Positions 26,262 to 33,145 of a stretch of DNA of 64,000 bases are shown piece after piece. A program made the translations under genes and the position numbers. The stretch is from WVYX01 sp039586815 (lineage in GTDB: Bacteria; Gemmatimonadota; Gemmatimonadetes; Gemmatimonadales; GWC2-71-9). Location of the stretch: NCBI GenBank assembly GCA_039586815.1, contig JBDHJR010000014.1:1-64000 (forward strand), in the 5' to 3' direction. Below the pieces are notes generated by a model, which ran no database searches, was not told the DNA's origin, and was given only the letters and a program-made list of their open reading frames with translations. Each line of letters begins with the position of its first letter. Position 1 is the stretch's first letter.

Positions 26262-27226
26262 GCGGCTGCTCCGTCTCGCTCGAATCGAATGGAGCCGAGA
26301 ATGGCCCGCAGGCTGTGCAGGTCGCCGAGAATCATCGCACCGATGCTGGTGAGGGCGTCGACGTACCCCGGTGTGCCCAGGCCGCCCACCAGAATCGGCA
26401 CGTCCGGGGAGAGGTCCGCCCGAAGCCGGGCAAGTTCGCCGGGGAGCGACGGGTCGTCAAGCGGATAGGTGATGCTGAGCGCCACGGCCCGGGCCCCCGT
26501 CTGGGTCACCGCCGCGGCGATGTCGCTACCCGGAACGTCGGCCCCGAGATAAGCGACCTGCCACCTGTCCGCTGCGGCGTTCGCGGCCACCACCAGCGCA
26601 CCCAGCTCGTGCATCTGGCGCGCCGGTGTGGCGGTGACCAGAATCGGCGCGTCGTCCCAAACATTCTGCGGCCGCGCCAGCTCCGCCAGTGTCGCGCGCA
26701 CCACCGCCGAAGCGAGGTGCTCGTGGGCTATGCCGAGCTCTCCGCCGCGCCACAGCGTGCCGATCTTGCGCATCAGCGGGACCAGGAGCAGGTCGACCAG
26801 CTCCGGGGGCGGCAGCGCGAGGGCGGCCCCGGTCAGCAAGTGCTGCAGCCGGGCGCCATCGAGCGCGCGTACCGCCTCGAGTGCGTCGCGCCGCAGGTCG
26901 CTGGGATCGGGGCGGACGATCGTGCCGGCGGAGGCGCCGCGTAGCGGCTTCGCCGCGAGGTCTTCGTCCGTCAGCCGCCGGATCTCGGCGTCGCTCAGCT
27001 CGGCGAGCTGACCAATGCTGCGACCGGCCTGCGTGGCCCGCCGCAGCAGCGCCAACCGCTCGACGTCCGCGTCGGAGTAGAGCCGCCGGCCCGAGCTGGT
27101 GCGCTCGGGGTGCACCAAACCGTAGCGCCGCTCCCACGCGCGCAGCACGTCGGAAGACAACCCGGTGCGCCGGGCGACCACCTGGATAGGGTGTCTCGGT
27201 TCCTCCCGCCCGATTTCGTCCAGCAT
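26258..27226 (-). CDS. carH: CarH/LitR-type MerR regulator with cobalamin-binding domain (predicted B12 photoreceptor)
   Basis: The 322-residue protein has a MerR winged helix (about 12-85; I-Q-V-V-A-R-R-T-G-L-S, R-A-W-E-R-R-Y-G-L), a helical cap (about 110-190) and a Rossmann B12 domain (about 193-310). The cap has the CarH signature W-x9-E-H, here W159, E169 and H170. The lower-ligand histidine is H206 in M-H-E-L-G-A-L. The residue after W159 is Arg, where Thermus CarH has the histidine that binds cobalt in the light state. In known CarH the adenosylcobalamin form represses carotenoid genes in the dark and light releases it. I start at the ATG at 27226, with AGGA 8 bases before it and a promoter just upstream; an open frame up to 27283 would include the promoter itself. 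It heads the crt operon. Confidence 0.88.
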   Translation of the reverse strand: MLDEIGREEPRHPIQVVARRTGLSSDVLRAWERRYGLVHPERTSSGRRLYSDADVERLALLRRATQAGRSIGQLAELSDAEIRRLTDEDLAAKPLRGASAGTIVRPDPSDLRRDALEAVRALDGARLQHLLTGAALALPPPELVDLLLVPLMRKIGTLWRGGELGIAHEHLASAVVRATLAELARPQNVWDDAPILVTATPARQMHELGALVVAANAAADRWQVAYLGADVPGSDIAAAVTQTGARAVALSITYPLDDPSLPGELARLRADLSPDVPILVGGLGTPGYVDALTSIGAMILGDLHSLRAILGSIRFERDGAAA

Positions 27227-27282
27227 GTCCAATTCCTGTCTTCGAATGACGTATAATATATGTCCAAGACAGATGCTGGACA
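27226..27282. promoter_or_regulatory. Predicted CarH operator: inverted pairs of 11-bp-phased half-sites
   Basis: Plus strand: TGTCCA at 27226 and TGTCTT at 27237, exactly 11 bp apart. Minus strand: TGTCCA starting at 27282 and TGTCTT at 27271, again 11 bp apart. The two pairs form an inverted repeat centred at 27254 that matches at 13 of 17 positions. One pair overlaps the -35 box and the other covers the transcribed leader. An extra TGTCCA lies at 27261. In Thermus CarH, head-to-tail DNA-binding domains contact direct repeats spaced 11 bp, which fits this pattern. Confidence 0.62.
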
Positions 27283-27283
27283 A
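27255..27283 (-). promoter_or_regulatory. Predicted promoter of the carH-crt operon
   Basis: On the minus strand a -35-like TTGTCC (27283-27278) is followed after 17 bases by TATATT (27260-27255), giving a start near 27248 and a leader of about 20 bases to the carH ATG at 27226. The region is AT-rich against a GC-rich background. The -35 box overlaps the first upstream half-site of the predicted operator. Confidence 0.6.
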
Positions 27284-27379
27284 GAGGCGGCTGGCGCACC
27301 AGTGCCCGCGCGAGCGACCGCTGCCCGCCAGACGCCCTAAGGTGTTGTGCTATTTAGTCTTAACGGGACAGAACGGCAG

Positions 27380-28624
27380 CTACTCGTAGCGCAGGGACTC
27401 CACCGGATCCACTGCCGCCGCGCGCCGCGCGGGCAGGATCCCGGCAAGCAGTCCTATCATCACGAGTATCGAGACGCAGATCAGCGCGATCGGCCAGGAG
27501 AGGATGGGATTGGCAATGTAGACCATCGCCGGGTTTTCGCTCGGAATGGCGTTCACGACGCCAACCACCGCCGCAGAGAAGAGCAGCCCGCCCGTGCCGC
27601 CCACCAGCGCGATCAGCATGGCCTCGAACATGAACTGGGCCATGATGTGCGGCTTGCGCGCGCCGACGGCCAGCTTGATGCCGATCTCCCGGGTGCGCTC
27701 CTTCACGACCACGTACATGATGTTGGCCACGCCGACTCCGGCGACGAGCAATGTGAAGGCTCCCACCATCCCCAGGAAGATCTGGATCCCGAGGCCTATG
27801 GCGTGGGTCATCTTCTGATCCTCTATGAAGTCCCACATGGGCAGCGCGCGCTCGTCGGTCGGGTCGAACTGGTGCCGGCGGCCCATGACGTGGAACAGCT
27901 GGCTCTTGACTGTCGCGGCTTCCTCAATGCTGCGCGGCCGCACGAGCAGGTGGTTCACGGTGCGGCGGCCGTAGATGGTCTTGAACGTGGAGGCGGGAAT
28001 GATGGCCCTGTCTTCGTCGGGGCCGTTGTTGCTCGAGTCCTGGAACTTCTCCTGCATTACGCCGACCACGGTGAAGGGCAGGCCGTCCACTATCACCGTC
28101 TCGCCTACCGGCTCAGTGTCGCCGAAGATGCGTCGGGCGATGTCGTTCCCCAGGAACAGCACTCGGCGCCGGCTCTCCAGGTCCCGCTGGTTGATGAAGC
28201 GGCCACCCTCCCGCGGGAACATGCGGCGCATCTCCGAGAACTCCGGGTATATGCCCTCCATGTAGGTGTTGGTCTTGGTGTCACCCCACTTGAGGCTGGT
28301 GCCCCAGCGGCCGTAGGACGGGCTGCCCATCTCGATCTGCGGGATCGAGCGTAGCAGTAGCTGCAGGTCCTCCTCGGTGAGGCGGATGCGCCGGCCGGTC
28401 GGCAGGCCCTGATGGATCTTGCCGGTCTCCCCGCCGTACACCATGAAGATGCGCTCGCCGGCGTTGATCAGGCCGCGCTCGACCGCCACTTTGAGGCCCT
28501 CCCCGAAGGCCAGCAGCAGCACCACTGCGATCGTCCCCCACGTCATCGCGAACATGGTGAGCGTGGTGCGCAGCTTCTGCGTCTTGAGGTCGCCGATGAA
28601 CTCTTCGAGCAGGATCTTCCACAT
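27380..28624 (-). CDS. MacB-like ABC transporter permease (no ATPase domain)
   Basis: The 414-residue permease has one N-terminal helix (R-T-T-L-T-M-F-A-M-T-W-G-T-I-A-V-V-L-L-L-A-F-G), a periplasmic MacB-PCD domain (about 45-280) and three C-terminal helices. The coupling signature V-A-N-I-M-Y-V-V-V-K-E-R-T-R-E-I-G-I-K-L-A-V-G-A-R and the end I-L-P-A-R-R-A-A-A-V-D-P-V-E-S-L-R-Y-E are typical. Unlike Escherichia coli MacB there is no fused nucleotide-binding domain. It lies 3 bases after the related frameshifted permease and shares with it the W-G-T-x-A-V-V motif. It likely works with the HlyD-like adaptor of the same operon and an ATPase encoded elsewhere. Confidence 0.9.
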   Translation of the reverse strand: MWKILLEEFIGDLKTQKLRTTLTMFAMTWGTIAVVLLLAFGEGLKVAVERGLINAGERIFMVYGGETGKIHQGLPTGRRIRLTEEDLQLLLRSIPQIEMGSPSYGRWGTSLKWGDTKTNTYMEGIYPEFSEMRRMFPREGGRFINQRDLESRRRVLFLGNDIARRIFGDTEPVGETVIVDGLPFTVVGVMQEKFQDSSNNGPDEDRAIIPASTFKTIYGRRTVNHLLVRPRSIEEAATVKSQLFHVMGRRHQFDPTDERALPMWDFIEDQKMTHAIGLGIQIFLGMVGAFTLLVAGVGVANIMYVVVKERTREIGIKLAVGARKPHIMAQFMFEAMLIALVGGTGGLLFSAAVVGVVNAIPSENPAMVYIANPILSWPIALICVSILVMIGLLAGILPARRAAAVDPVESLRYE

Positions 28625-28627
28625 GGC

Positions 28628-29805
28628 TCAGTACCTGAGGCACTCCACCGGGTCGAGGTTCGCCGCCTTGCGCGCCGGGAAGAACCCTGCCAGGAAGGCG
28701 ATCCCGGCCAGGAGCATCAGCGTGACCGAAGCGACGAGCGGAGAGATGGTCGGGGTACCGATGAACTCCTCCATCGGCATGAAGCTGAGCAGCGCCACCA
28801 CGCCCCACGAGCAGAAGAAACCGAACACCGCACCGATCCCCACGATCAGGAACGTCTCGGCGAAGAACTGGAACAGGATGTCACGCCGGCGCGCGCCGAC
28901 GGAGCGCTTGATACCGATCTCGCGCGTGCGCTCCTTCACCACGATGTACATGATGTTGGCGACCCCTATGCCGCCCACCGTGAGGGTGAAGGAGCCCACG
29001 AGGGCGAAGAACACGTGGAATCCGAAGAAGAGGTAGCCGAACAGCTTCTCGAACTCGACCGTGTCCCACACCGCGAGGGCGTCCTCGTCGGCCGGGTCGA
29101 AGGTGTAGCGCCGCCCGAGCGTCTCGAAGACTTGCTGCTCGATGCCCTCAGTGCGCATCGCGTCGGCCGTGCGGTACACGAAGTTGTTGACGTAGCGGTT
29201 GCCGAACATCGCCACGTGCGTGCTGGCCGGGATGAACACGCGGTCCTTGTCGCGCCCGTTGTACCCAAGAACACCTTCTGGCCGACCGGGTCGGTGTCGC
29301 CGTACAAGTGCTCGGCCAGCTCGTCACCCAGCATGGCCACCCGGCGCCGCTGCTGCACGTCCAGGTCGTTGATGAAGCGCCCGCCCGAGTCCGGGATGAT
29401 GTTGCGCATCGTACCGTAGACCGGCCAGATGCCCGTGATGTTGGGATTGGCCGTGTTCTTACCATGGCGCACCGGGGTCTGCCGGTTGGAGTACTCGGGG
29501 CTGATCATGACGATGTCGGGGATCTCGCGCGTGAGTAGCTCCGCGTCGTCTTCGTGCAGCCGGATGTAGCGGCCCTCCGGGAAGCCCTCGAAGCTCACCG
29601 TAGTGCGGCCACCCCACAGGATCACTATGCGGTCGCCCAGGCCGTGAAACCGCTTGAGCGTCTGGCGCTCCAAACCCACACCGAAGGCGAGCAGCACGAC
29701 CACAGCCACCGTTCCCCAGGTGATGCCGAGGACCGTGAGGGTGGTGCGCAGCCGCTGCTGACGCAGGTCCGCCCAGAACTCCCGCAGGACGTTGCCGAGA
29801 CGCAT
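28628..29805 (-). pseudogene. MacB-like ABC permease disrupted by an out-of-frame deletion
   Basis: The N-terminal part (29805 down to about 29264) encodes the first helix and most of the periplasmic domain up to P-V-G-Q-K-V-F-L-G. The rest continues in another frame from Y-N-G-R-D-K-D-R-V-F-I-P-A-S down to 28628 and carries the coupling motif V-A-N-I-M-Y-I-V-V-K-E-R-T-R-E-I-G-I-K and the closing helices. Against the neighbouring intact paralogue, about 18-20 residues (the P-F-T-V-V-G-V stretch) are missing exactly at the junction near 29263/29264. The break is therefore an out-of-frame deletion of roughly 55 bases rather than a single-base slip. It could be a real inactivation or an assembly fault. 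Either half could be called as a separate short gene. Confidence 0.85.
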
Positions 29806-29810
29806 GGTCC

Positions 29811-30908
29811 CTACTGGATCTCCCGCGGCGGTGGCTCGACCAGCTGCTCGTCCTCGCGCAGTCCGGCGATGACCTCGAGGTTTATTGCGTCGCTCAGGCC
29901 GGTCTCGATGATGCGCTCCTCGGTGCTGCCATCCGGCAGCAGCACCGTGACCTTCGCCGTATCCCCGCTGAACGTGACCAGGCGCTCGGGAATCATGAGC
30001 ACGCTGTCCCGTCGCGCGATGATGACGTCGGCGTTGGCCGAGTAGCCTGCCCGCAGCACCGTGCCGTGTGTCTCGGTGAGCGTAATCTCCACCGGAAAAA
30101 CGGTGGAGTTGTCCTCCGTGCGAGCCTTGAGGGATATGCGCGAGAGGACGCCCTCCACTTTGGCATCGGGGAGGGCGCCGATCTTGATCTCCACCGTGAG
30201 GCCCTGATCCAGCCGCCCCACATCGATCTCGTCCACCGTGCCGCGGAACACCAGGCTGTTCATCTCCGCCATGGTCATCAGCACGGTGCCTTCCTGATAG
30301 GTGCTGAGGGGGACCACCGGGTCGCCGATGTCCACCATCTTTTCCAGGATGAACCCGTCGATGGGAGAGCGGATCACGGTCTCGATGTTATCGTCGGCGA
30401 TCTGGAGCTTGCCCTCTTCCAGCAGCGAGAGGCGCTCCCGAGCCATCTGCAGCTGCACCTGCTGTTCGGCGGAGCGCTGCTCAGTGAGCTGCAGCTCGCG
30501 GTCCGAGACCAGGCCCTGCTGCGACAGCGCGCGCTGCCGATCCAGGTCCCGCAGCAGGTTGTCGAGCTCGATCTGCCGCAGCTCCAGCTGGCGCCGGGCC
30601 TCGGCCAGCTCCAGTGGGGTGGGATTCGGTTTGACCTCGAGCAGGGGATCGTTCGCCCGGACGAATTCGCCTTCGTCGGCCAGGAGCCGACGCACGACGC
30701 CCGAGATCTGGGACTTCACGCTTATCTCGATCTCGGGCTCGATGCGACCGACCGCCAGGGCCTTGTCCACGATGGTGCCGCGCTCGACGGCGACCGTGTT
30801 CACGTCGTCGCCGCGCCCGTTGGCGCGCGAGGTACCCACCACGATGGCGAGCCCCCCGACAATGACGACTCCGGCGATGCCGAGTAGGACCTTTGAACGA
30901 CGCTTCAT
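29811..30908 (-). CDS. HlyD/MacA-family periplasmic adaptor protein
   Basis: The 365-residue protein is anchored by an N-terminal helix (K-V-L-L-G-I-A-G-V-V-I-V-G-G-L-A-I). A first lipoyl half (E-I-S-V-K-S-Q-I-S-G-V-V) is followed by a long coiled coil (about 95-160, rich in L-E-L-R-Q-I-E-L-D-N-L-L), the second lipoyl half (I-R-S-P-I-D-G-F-I-L) and beta-barrel domains. This is the MacA type that links an inner-membrane ABC permease to an outer-membrane channel. The ATG at 30908 has GAGGG 7 bases upstream. The disrupted permease begins 5 bases after its stop. No TolC-like gene or ATPase is in this operon. Confidence 0.9.
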   Translation of the reverse strand: MKRRSKVLLGIAGVVIVGGLAIVVGTSRANGRGDDVNTVAVERGTIVDKALAVGRIEPEIEISVKSQISGVVRRLLADEGEFVRANDPLLEVKPNPTPLELAEARRQLELRQIELDNLLRDLDRQRALSQQGLVSDRELQLTEQRSAEQQVQLQMARERLSLLEEGKLQIADDNIETVIRSPIDGFILEKMVDIGDPVVPLSTYQEGTVLMTMAEMNSLVFRGTVDEIDVGRLDQGLTVEIKIGALPDAKVEGVLSRISLKARTEDNSTVFPVEITLTETHGTVLRAGYSANADVIIARRDSVLMIPERLVTFSGDTAKVTVLLPDGSTEERIIETGLSDAINLEVIAGLREDEQLVEPPPREIQ

Positions 30909-31053
30909 GAGGTGTCCCTCGTTGGGGATCGTGCCGCGCGGAGCCGTGGAGGGCCTCCGCGTTGCAGGCTGTGACGTCTGCACCCTCTACGGGGGATGAG
31001 CGGGACAGGTTTCAGTGGGGCCGAGGGTGGGGTGGTACGCCTATATTGAGCTC

Positions 31054-31515
31054 ATGACGACCGAGCCGAGAGCGCTGATCGAGCCCCTCAGGCCTGGGGA
31101 GCTGCCCGCGGTTCTCGCCCTGCTGCAGCGGGCCGCCCTACCTCCCGACGGCCTGGAGGAGCACCAGGAGACGCTCCTGGTGGCCCGCTGGGAGGGGAAG
31201 CCGGTCGGCTGCGCCGGACTGGAGCTCTACGGCGCGAGTGCGCTGCTGCGCTCCGTGGCGGTGGAGGCCGATTGGCGCGGCCGCAGACTGGGGATCGATC
31301 TCACAAGGGCTGCCCTCGAGCTGGCGCGCCGCCGGGAGGTGCGTCGAGTCTATCTCCTGACGGAGACGGCGGGGGAGTTCTTCCCGCGCTTCGGGTTCCG
31401 CCCCATCGAGCGTGCGGCGGCGCCACCGGAGGTTCACCGGTCGGTCGAGTTCCTGCATGTCTGTGCGGAGACCGCTCAGGCCATGGTGCTCGATCTGCAG
31501 GGCGCGGAGGACTGA
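31054..31515 (+). CDS. GNAT acetyltransferase resembling ArsN2
   Basis: The 153-residue acetyltransferase has the acetyl-CoA loop in R-S-V-A-V-E-A-D-W-R-G-R-R-L-G. The C-terminal pattern L-L-T-E-T-A-G-E-F-F-P-R-F-G-F-R-P-I and the following A-P-P-E-V-x-x-S-x-E-F resemble ArsN2, linked to arsenic resistance in other bacteria. No arsenic gene is adjacent, so that function stays tentative. The ATG at 31054 has no ribosome-binding site; a -10-like TATATT (31042-31047) ends just 6 bases before it, which suggests a leaderless message. It is divergent from the HlyD adaptor gene. Confidence 0.82.
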   Translation: MTTEPRALIEPLRPGELPAVLALLQRAALPPDGLEEHQETLLVARWEGKPVGCAGLELYGASALLRSVAVEADWRGRRLGIDLTRAALELARRREVRRVYLLTETAGEFFPRFGFRPIERAAAPPEVHRSVEFLHVCAETAQAMVLDLQGAED

Positions 31516-31550
31516 AAAGAAGGGCCCCGGCGATTCCGCCGGGGCCCTTC
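31514..31550 (-). terminator. Intrinsic terminator of the ferredoxin gene
   Basis: A perfect 13-bp GC-rich stem (31519-31531 with 31538-31550, 6-base loop) is followed on the minus strand by TTTT (31518-31515). It ends the ferredoxin transcript. On the plus strand the same hairpin stands right after the GNAT stop but lacks a T run, so it would act only weakly there. Confidence 0.85.
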
Positions 31551-31570
31551 GGTCTCGTGGGGATTATGAA

Positions 31571-31843
31571 TCAGCCGCCCTTGCCCCGCGCGACTTGGCG
31601 CTCCACCCCACCCTCGAAGTACTCGTAGTTCTTCTTTACGAATGCCTTCCACTCGTCCGGGACGTCCTCTTCTGGGTATATCGCGTTCACGGGGCACTCG
31701 GGCTCACACGCCCCGCAGTCGATGCACTCCTCGGGGTGGATGTAGAGCATATCCTCCCCCTCGTAGATGCAGTCCACCGGACACACATCGACGCATCCCC
31801 GATCCATGGTCCCGACGCAAGGGTCGCAGATGATGTAGGTCAT
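31571..31843 (-). CDS. Ferredoxin with two Fe-S clusters (FdxA-like)
   Basis: The 90-residue electron carrier has eight or nine cysteines in two sets: C-D-P-C near residue 6, then C-V-D-V-C-P-V-D-C, and C-I-D-C-G-A-C-E-P-E-C-P. The block Y-E-G-E-D-M-L-Y-I-H-P-E-E-C-I-D-C-G matches seven- or eight-iron ferredoxins of FdxA type. The ATG at 31843 has GGGGAGG just upstream; an open frame extends further without a ribosome-binding site. It is divergent from the bacilliredoxin gene and ends at a strong terminator, so it is likely a single-gene transcript. Confidence 0.95.
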   Translation of the reverse strand: MTYIICDPCVGTMDRGCVDVCPVDCIYEGEDMLYIHPEECIDCGACEPECPVNAIYPEEDVPDEWKAFVKKNYEYFEGGVERQVARGKGG

Positions 31844-31979
31844 ATTCCTCCCCGAAATCGGTCCCCATACCGCTGGGCGCCTGATTGGTAACCGGCGCAA
31901 CTAACGCTGTCAAGGCAAGTCTGTATCTTGAGCGGTGCCGCCACCCGGTGGCCCTGACCCAGGAAGAAAGGGAGGTACC

Positions 31980-32408
31980 GTGCGTTACAGTCCGCTCGTG
32001 GTACAGCCGATGCGGGAGGACCTCACCCGCATCGGTTTCGCAGAGCTCATGACCCCCGAGGAAGTCGATGGCACCCTGGGAGTGCGGGAGGGAACGGTGC
32101 TGGTGGTGGTGAACTCCGTCTGCGGGTGTGCTGCGGGCAAGGCCCGCCCCGGCGTGGCGCTGGCCTTGCAGCACGCCGCGGTGCCCGACCGGCTAGCAAC
32201 GGTATTCGCCGGGATGGAGATCGAGGCCACGGAGCGGGTCCGCAGCTACTTCGAGGGCTACCAACCTTCGTCGCCGCAGGTGGCCCTGTTCAAGAACGGC
32301 AGCTTGGTAACGATGCTCGAACGCAAGGACATCGAGGGGCGGGGAGCAGAGGAGATCGCGGCCGAGTTGCGAGTGGCGTTCGATGAGCACTGCCGGCCGC
32401 CCGGCTAG
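31980..32408 (+). CDS. BrxA/BrxB-family bacilliredoxin
   Basis: The 142-residue thioredoxin-fold protein has the C-G-C active site in V-V-N-S-V-C-G-C-A-A-G-K-A-R-P-G, and the family blocks P-M-R-E-D-L-T-R-I-G-F and Y-F-E-G-Y-Q-P-S-S-P-Q-V-A-L-F-K. In Firmicutes these proteins remove bacillithiol from oxidised proteins; whether this organism makes bacillithiol is not shown. I start at GTG 31980, preceded by GGAGGT at 31971-31976. A glycerophosphodiesterase gene follows at once. Confidence 0.9.
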   Translation: MRYSPLVVQPMREDLTRIGFAELMTPEEVDGTLGVREGTVLVVVNSVCGCAAGKARPGVALALQHAAVPDRLATVFAGMEIEATERVRSYFEGYQPSSPQVALFKNGSLVTMLERKDIEGRGAEEIAAELRVAFDEHCRPPG

Positions 32409-32409
32409 C

Positions 32410-33126
32410 ATGATCCTGCTCGACCCCGACGCGCGTCCCATAGTGGGCCACCGCGGCGCCTCGGGGGAAAATCCGGAGAACACGCTGCTCTCGTTCGACC
32501 GCGCGCTGGAGCAGGGGGCCGACGCGCTGGAGCTGGACGTGCGGATCACCGCCGACGGCGTCCCCGTCGTGATCCACGATGCGACGGTCGACCGCACGAC
32601 CTCGGGCAGCGGCTCGGTGAGTGCGCACCCCCTGGACCTGCTGCGCTCTCTGGACGCCGGTCAGGGGCAACGCGTTCCGCTGCTCTCCGAGGTGCTGGAG
32701 CGCTATGCGGAGACGCCCCTGATCATCGAGATCAAGGAAGAAGCGGCGGCGACCCCGACGCTCGATGCCCTCACACGCGCCGGTGCGGCGGGGCGCGTCA
32801 TCGTGGGCTCGTTCGTCCATGCAGCACTGCAGGCGTTTCCCCCCGTTTCGTTTCACCGCTCCGCCTCGCGGCGCGAGACCTCAGCGTTCTGGATCGCGTC
32901 GCGGCTGCGCTTCAGCCTTCGGGCGCGCACGTTCCGTGCTTTCGCCGTCCCCGAGCGTCACGGGCGACTCACGGTCGTGGACGCACACTTCATGCGCGCG
33001 GCGCGCAAGCGGGCGATCCCGGTCCACGTGTGGACCGTGGACGATCCGCAGGACGCGCGGAGGCTGCGCGCACTGGGGGTGGCTGGTATCATTACGAACT
33101 TCCCCGCGCGGATGCGCGCACTGTAG
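32410..33126 (+). CDS. Glycerophosphodiester phosphodiesterase family protein
   Basis: The 238-residue TIM-barrel enzyme has the conserved V-G-H-R-G-A-S-G-E-N-P-E-N-T start with the catalytic His, then L-E-L-D-V-R-I-T-A-D-G-V-P-V-V-I-H-D with the metal Glu and Asp and the second His. I-I-E-I-K-E and V-H-V-W-T-V-D-D mark the far strands. It hydrolyses glycerophosphodiesters to glycerol 3-phosphate and an alcohol. No signal peptide is seen, so it acts in the cytoplasm. An upstream ATG at 32383 would overlap the bacilliredoxin gene by 26 bases; I prefer the ATG at 32410, where the family N-terminus fits better. Neither has a good ribosome-binding site. Confidence 0.92.
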   Translation: MILLDPDARPIVGHRGASGENPENTLLSFDRALEQGADALELDVRITADGVPVVIHDATVDRTTSGSGSVSAHPLDLLRSLDAGQGQRVPLLSEVLERYAETPLIIEIKEEAAATPTLDALTRAGAAGRVIVGSFVHAALQAFPPVSFHRSASRRETSAFWIASRLRFSLRARTFRAFAVPERHGRLTVVDAHFMRAARKRAIPVHVWTVDDPQDARRLRALGVAGIITNFPARMRAL

Positions 33127-33145
33127 CCCGTTCCGGAGTCGAGCG

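Noticed and set aside
27249..27260. A perfect TATAAT on the plus strand at 27252-27257, pointing right.
   Set aside because: No gene starts to the right on that strand for 3.8 kb. It is the complement of the AT-rich core of the minus-strand crt promoter.
31054..31515. An arsenic-resistance island around the ArsN2-like acetyltransferase.
   Set aside because: No arsR, arsC, arsB or arsM gene is near. The neighbours are an efflux adaptor and a ferredoxin.
31908..31927. TGTCAA upstream of the bacilliredoxin gene as another CarH half-site.
   Set aside because: No second half-site is found 11 bp away on either side, so it is likely chance.
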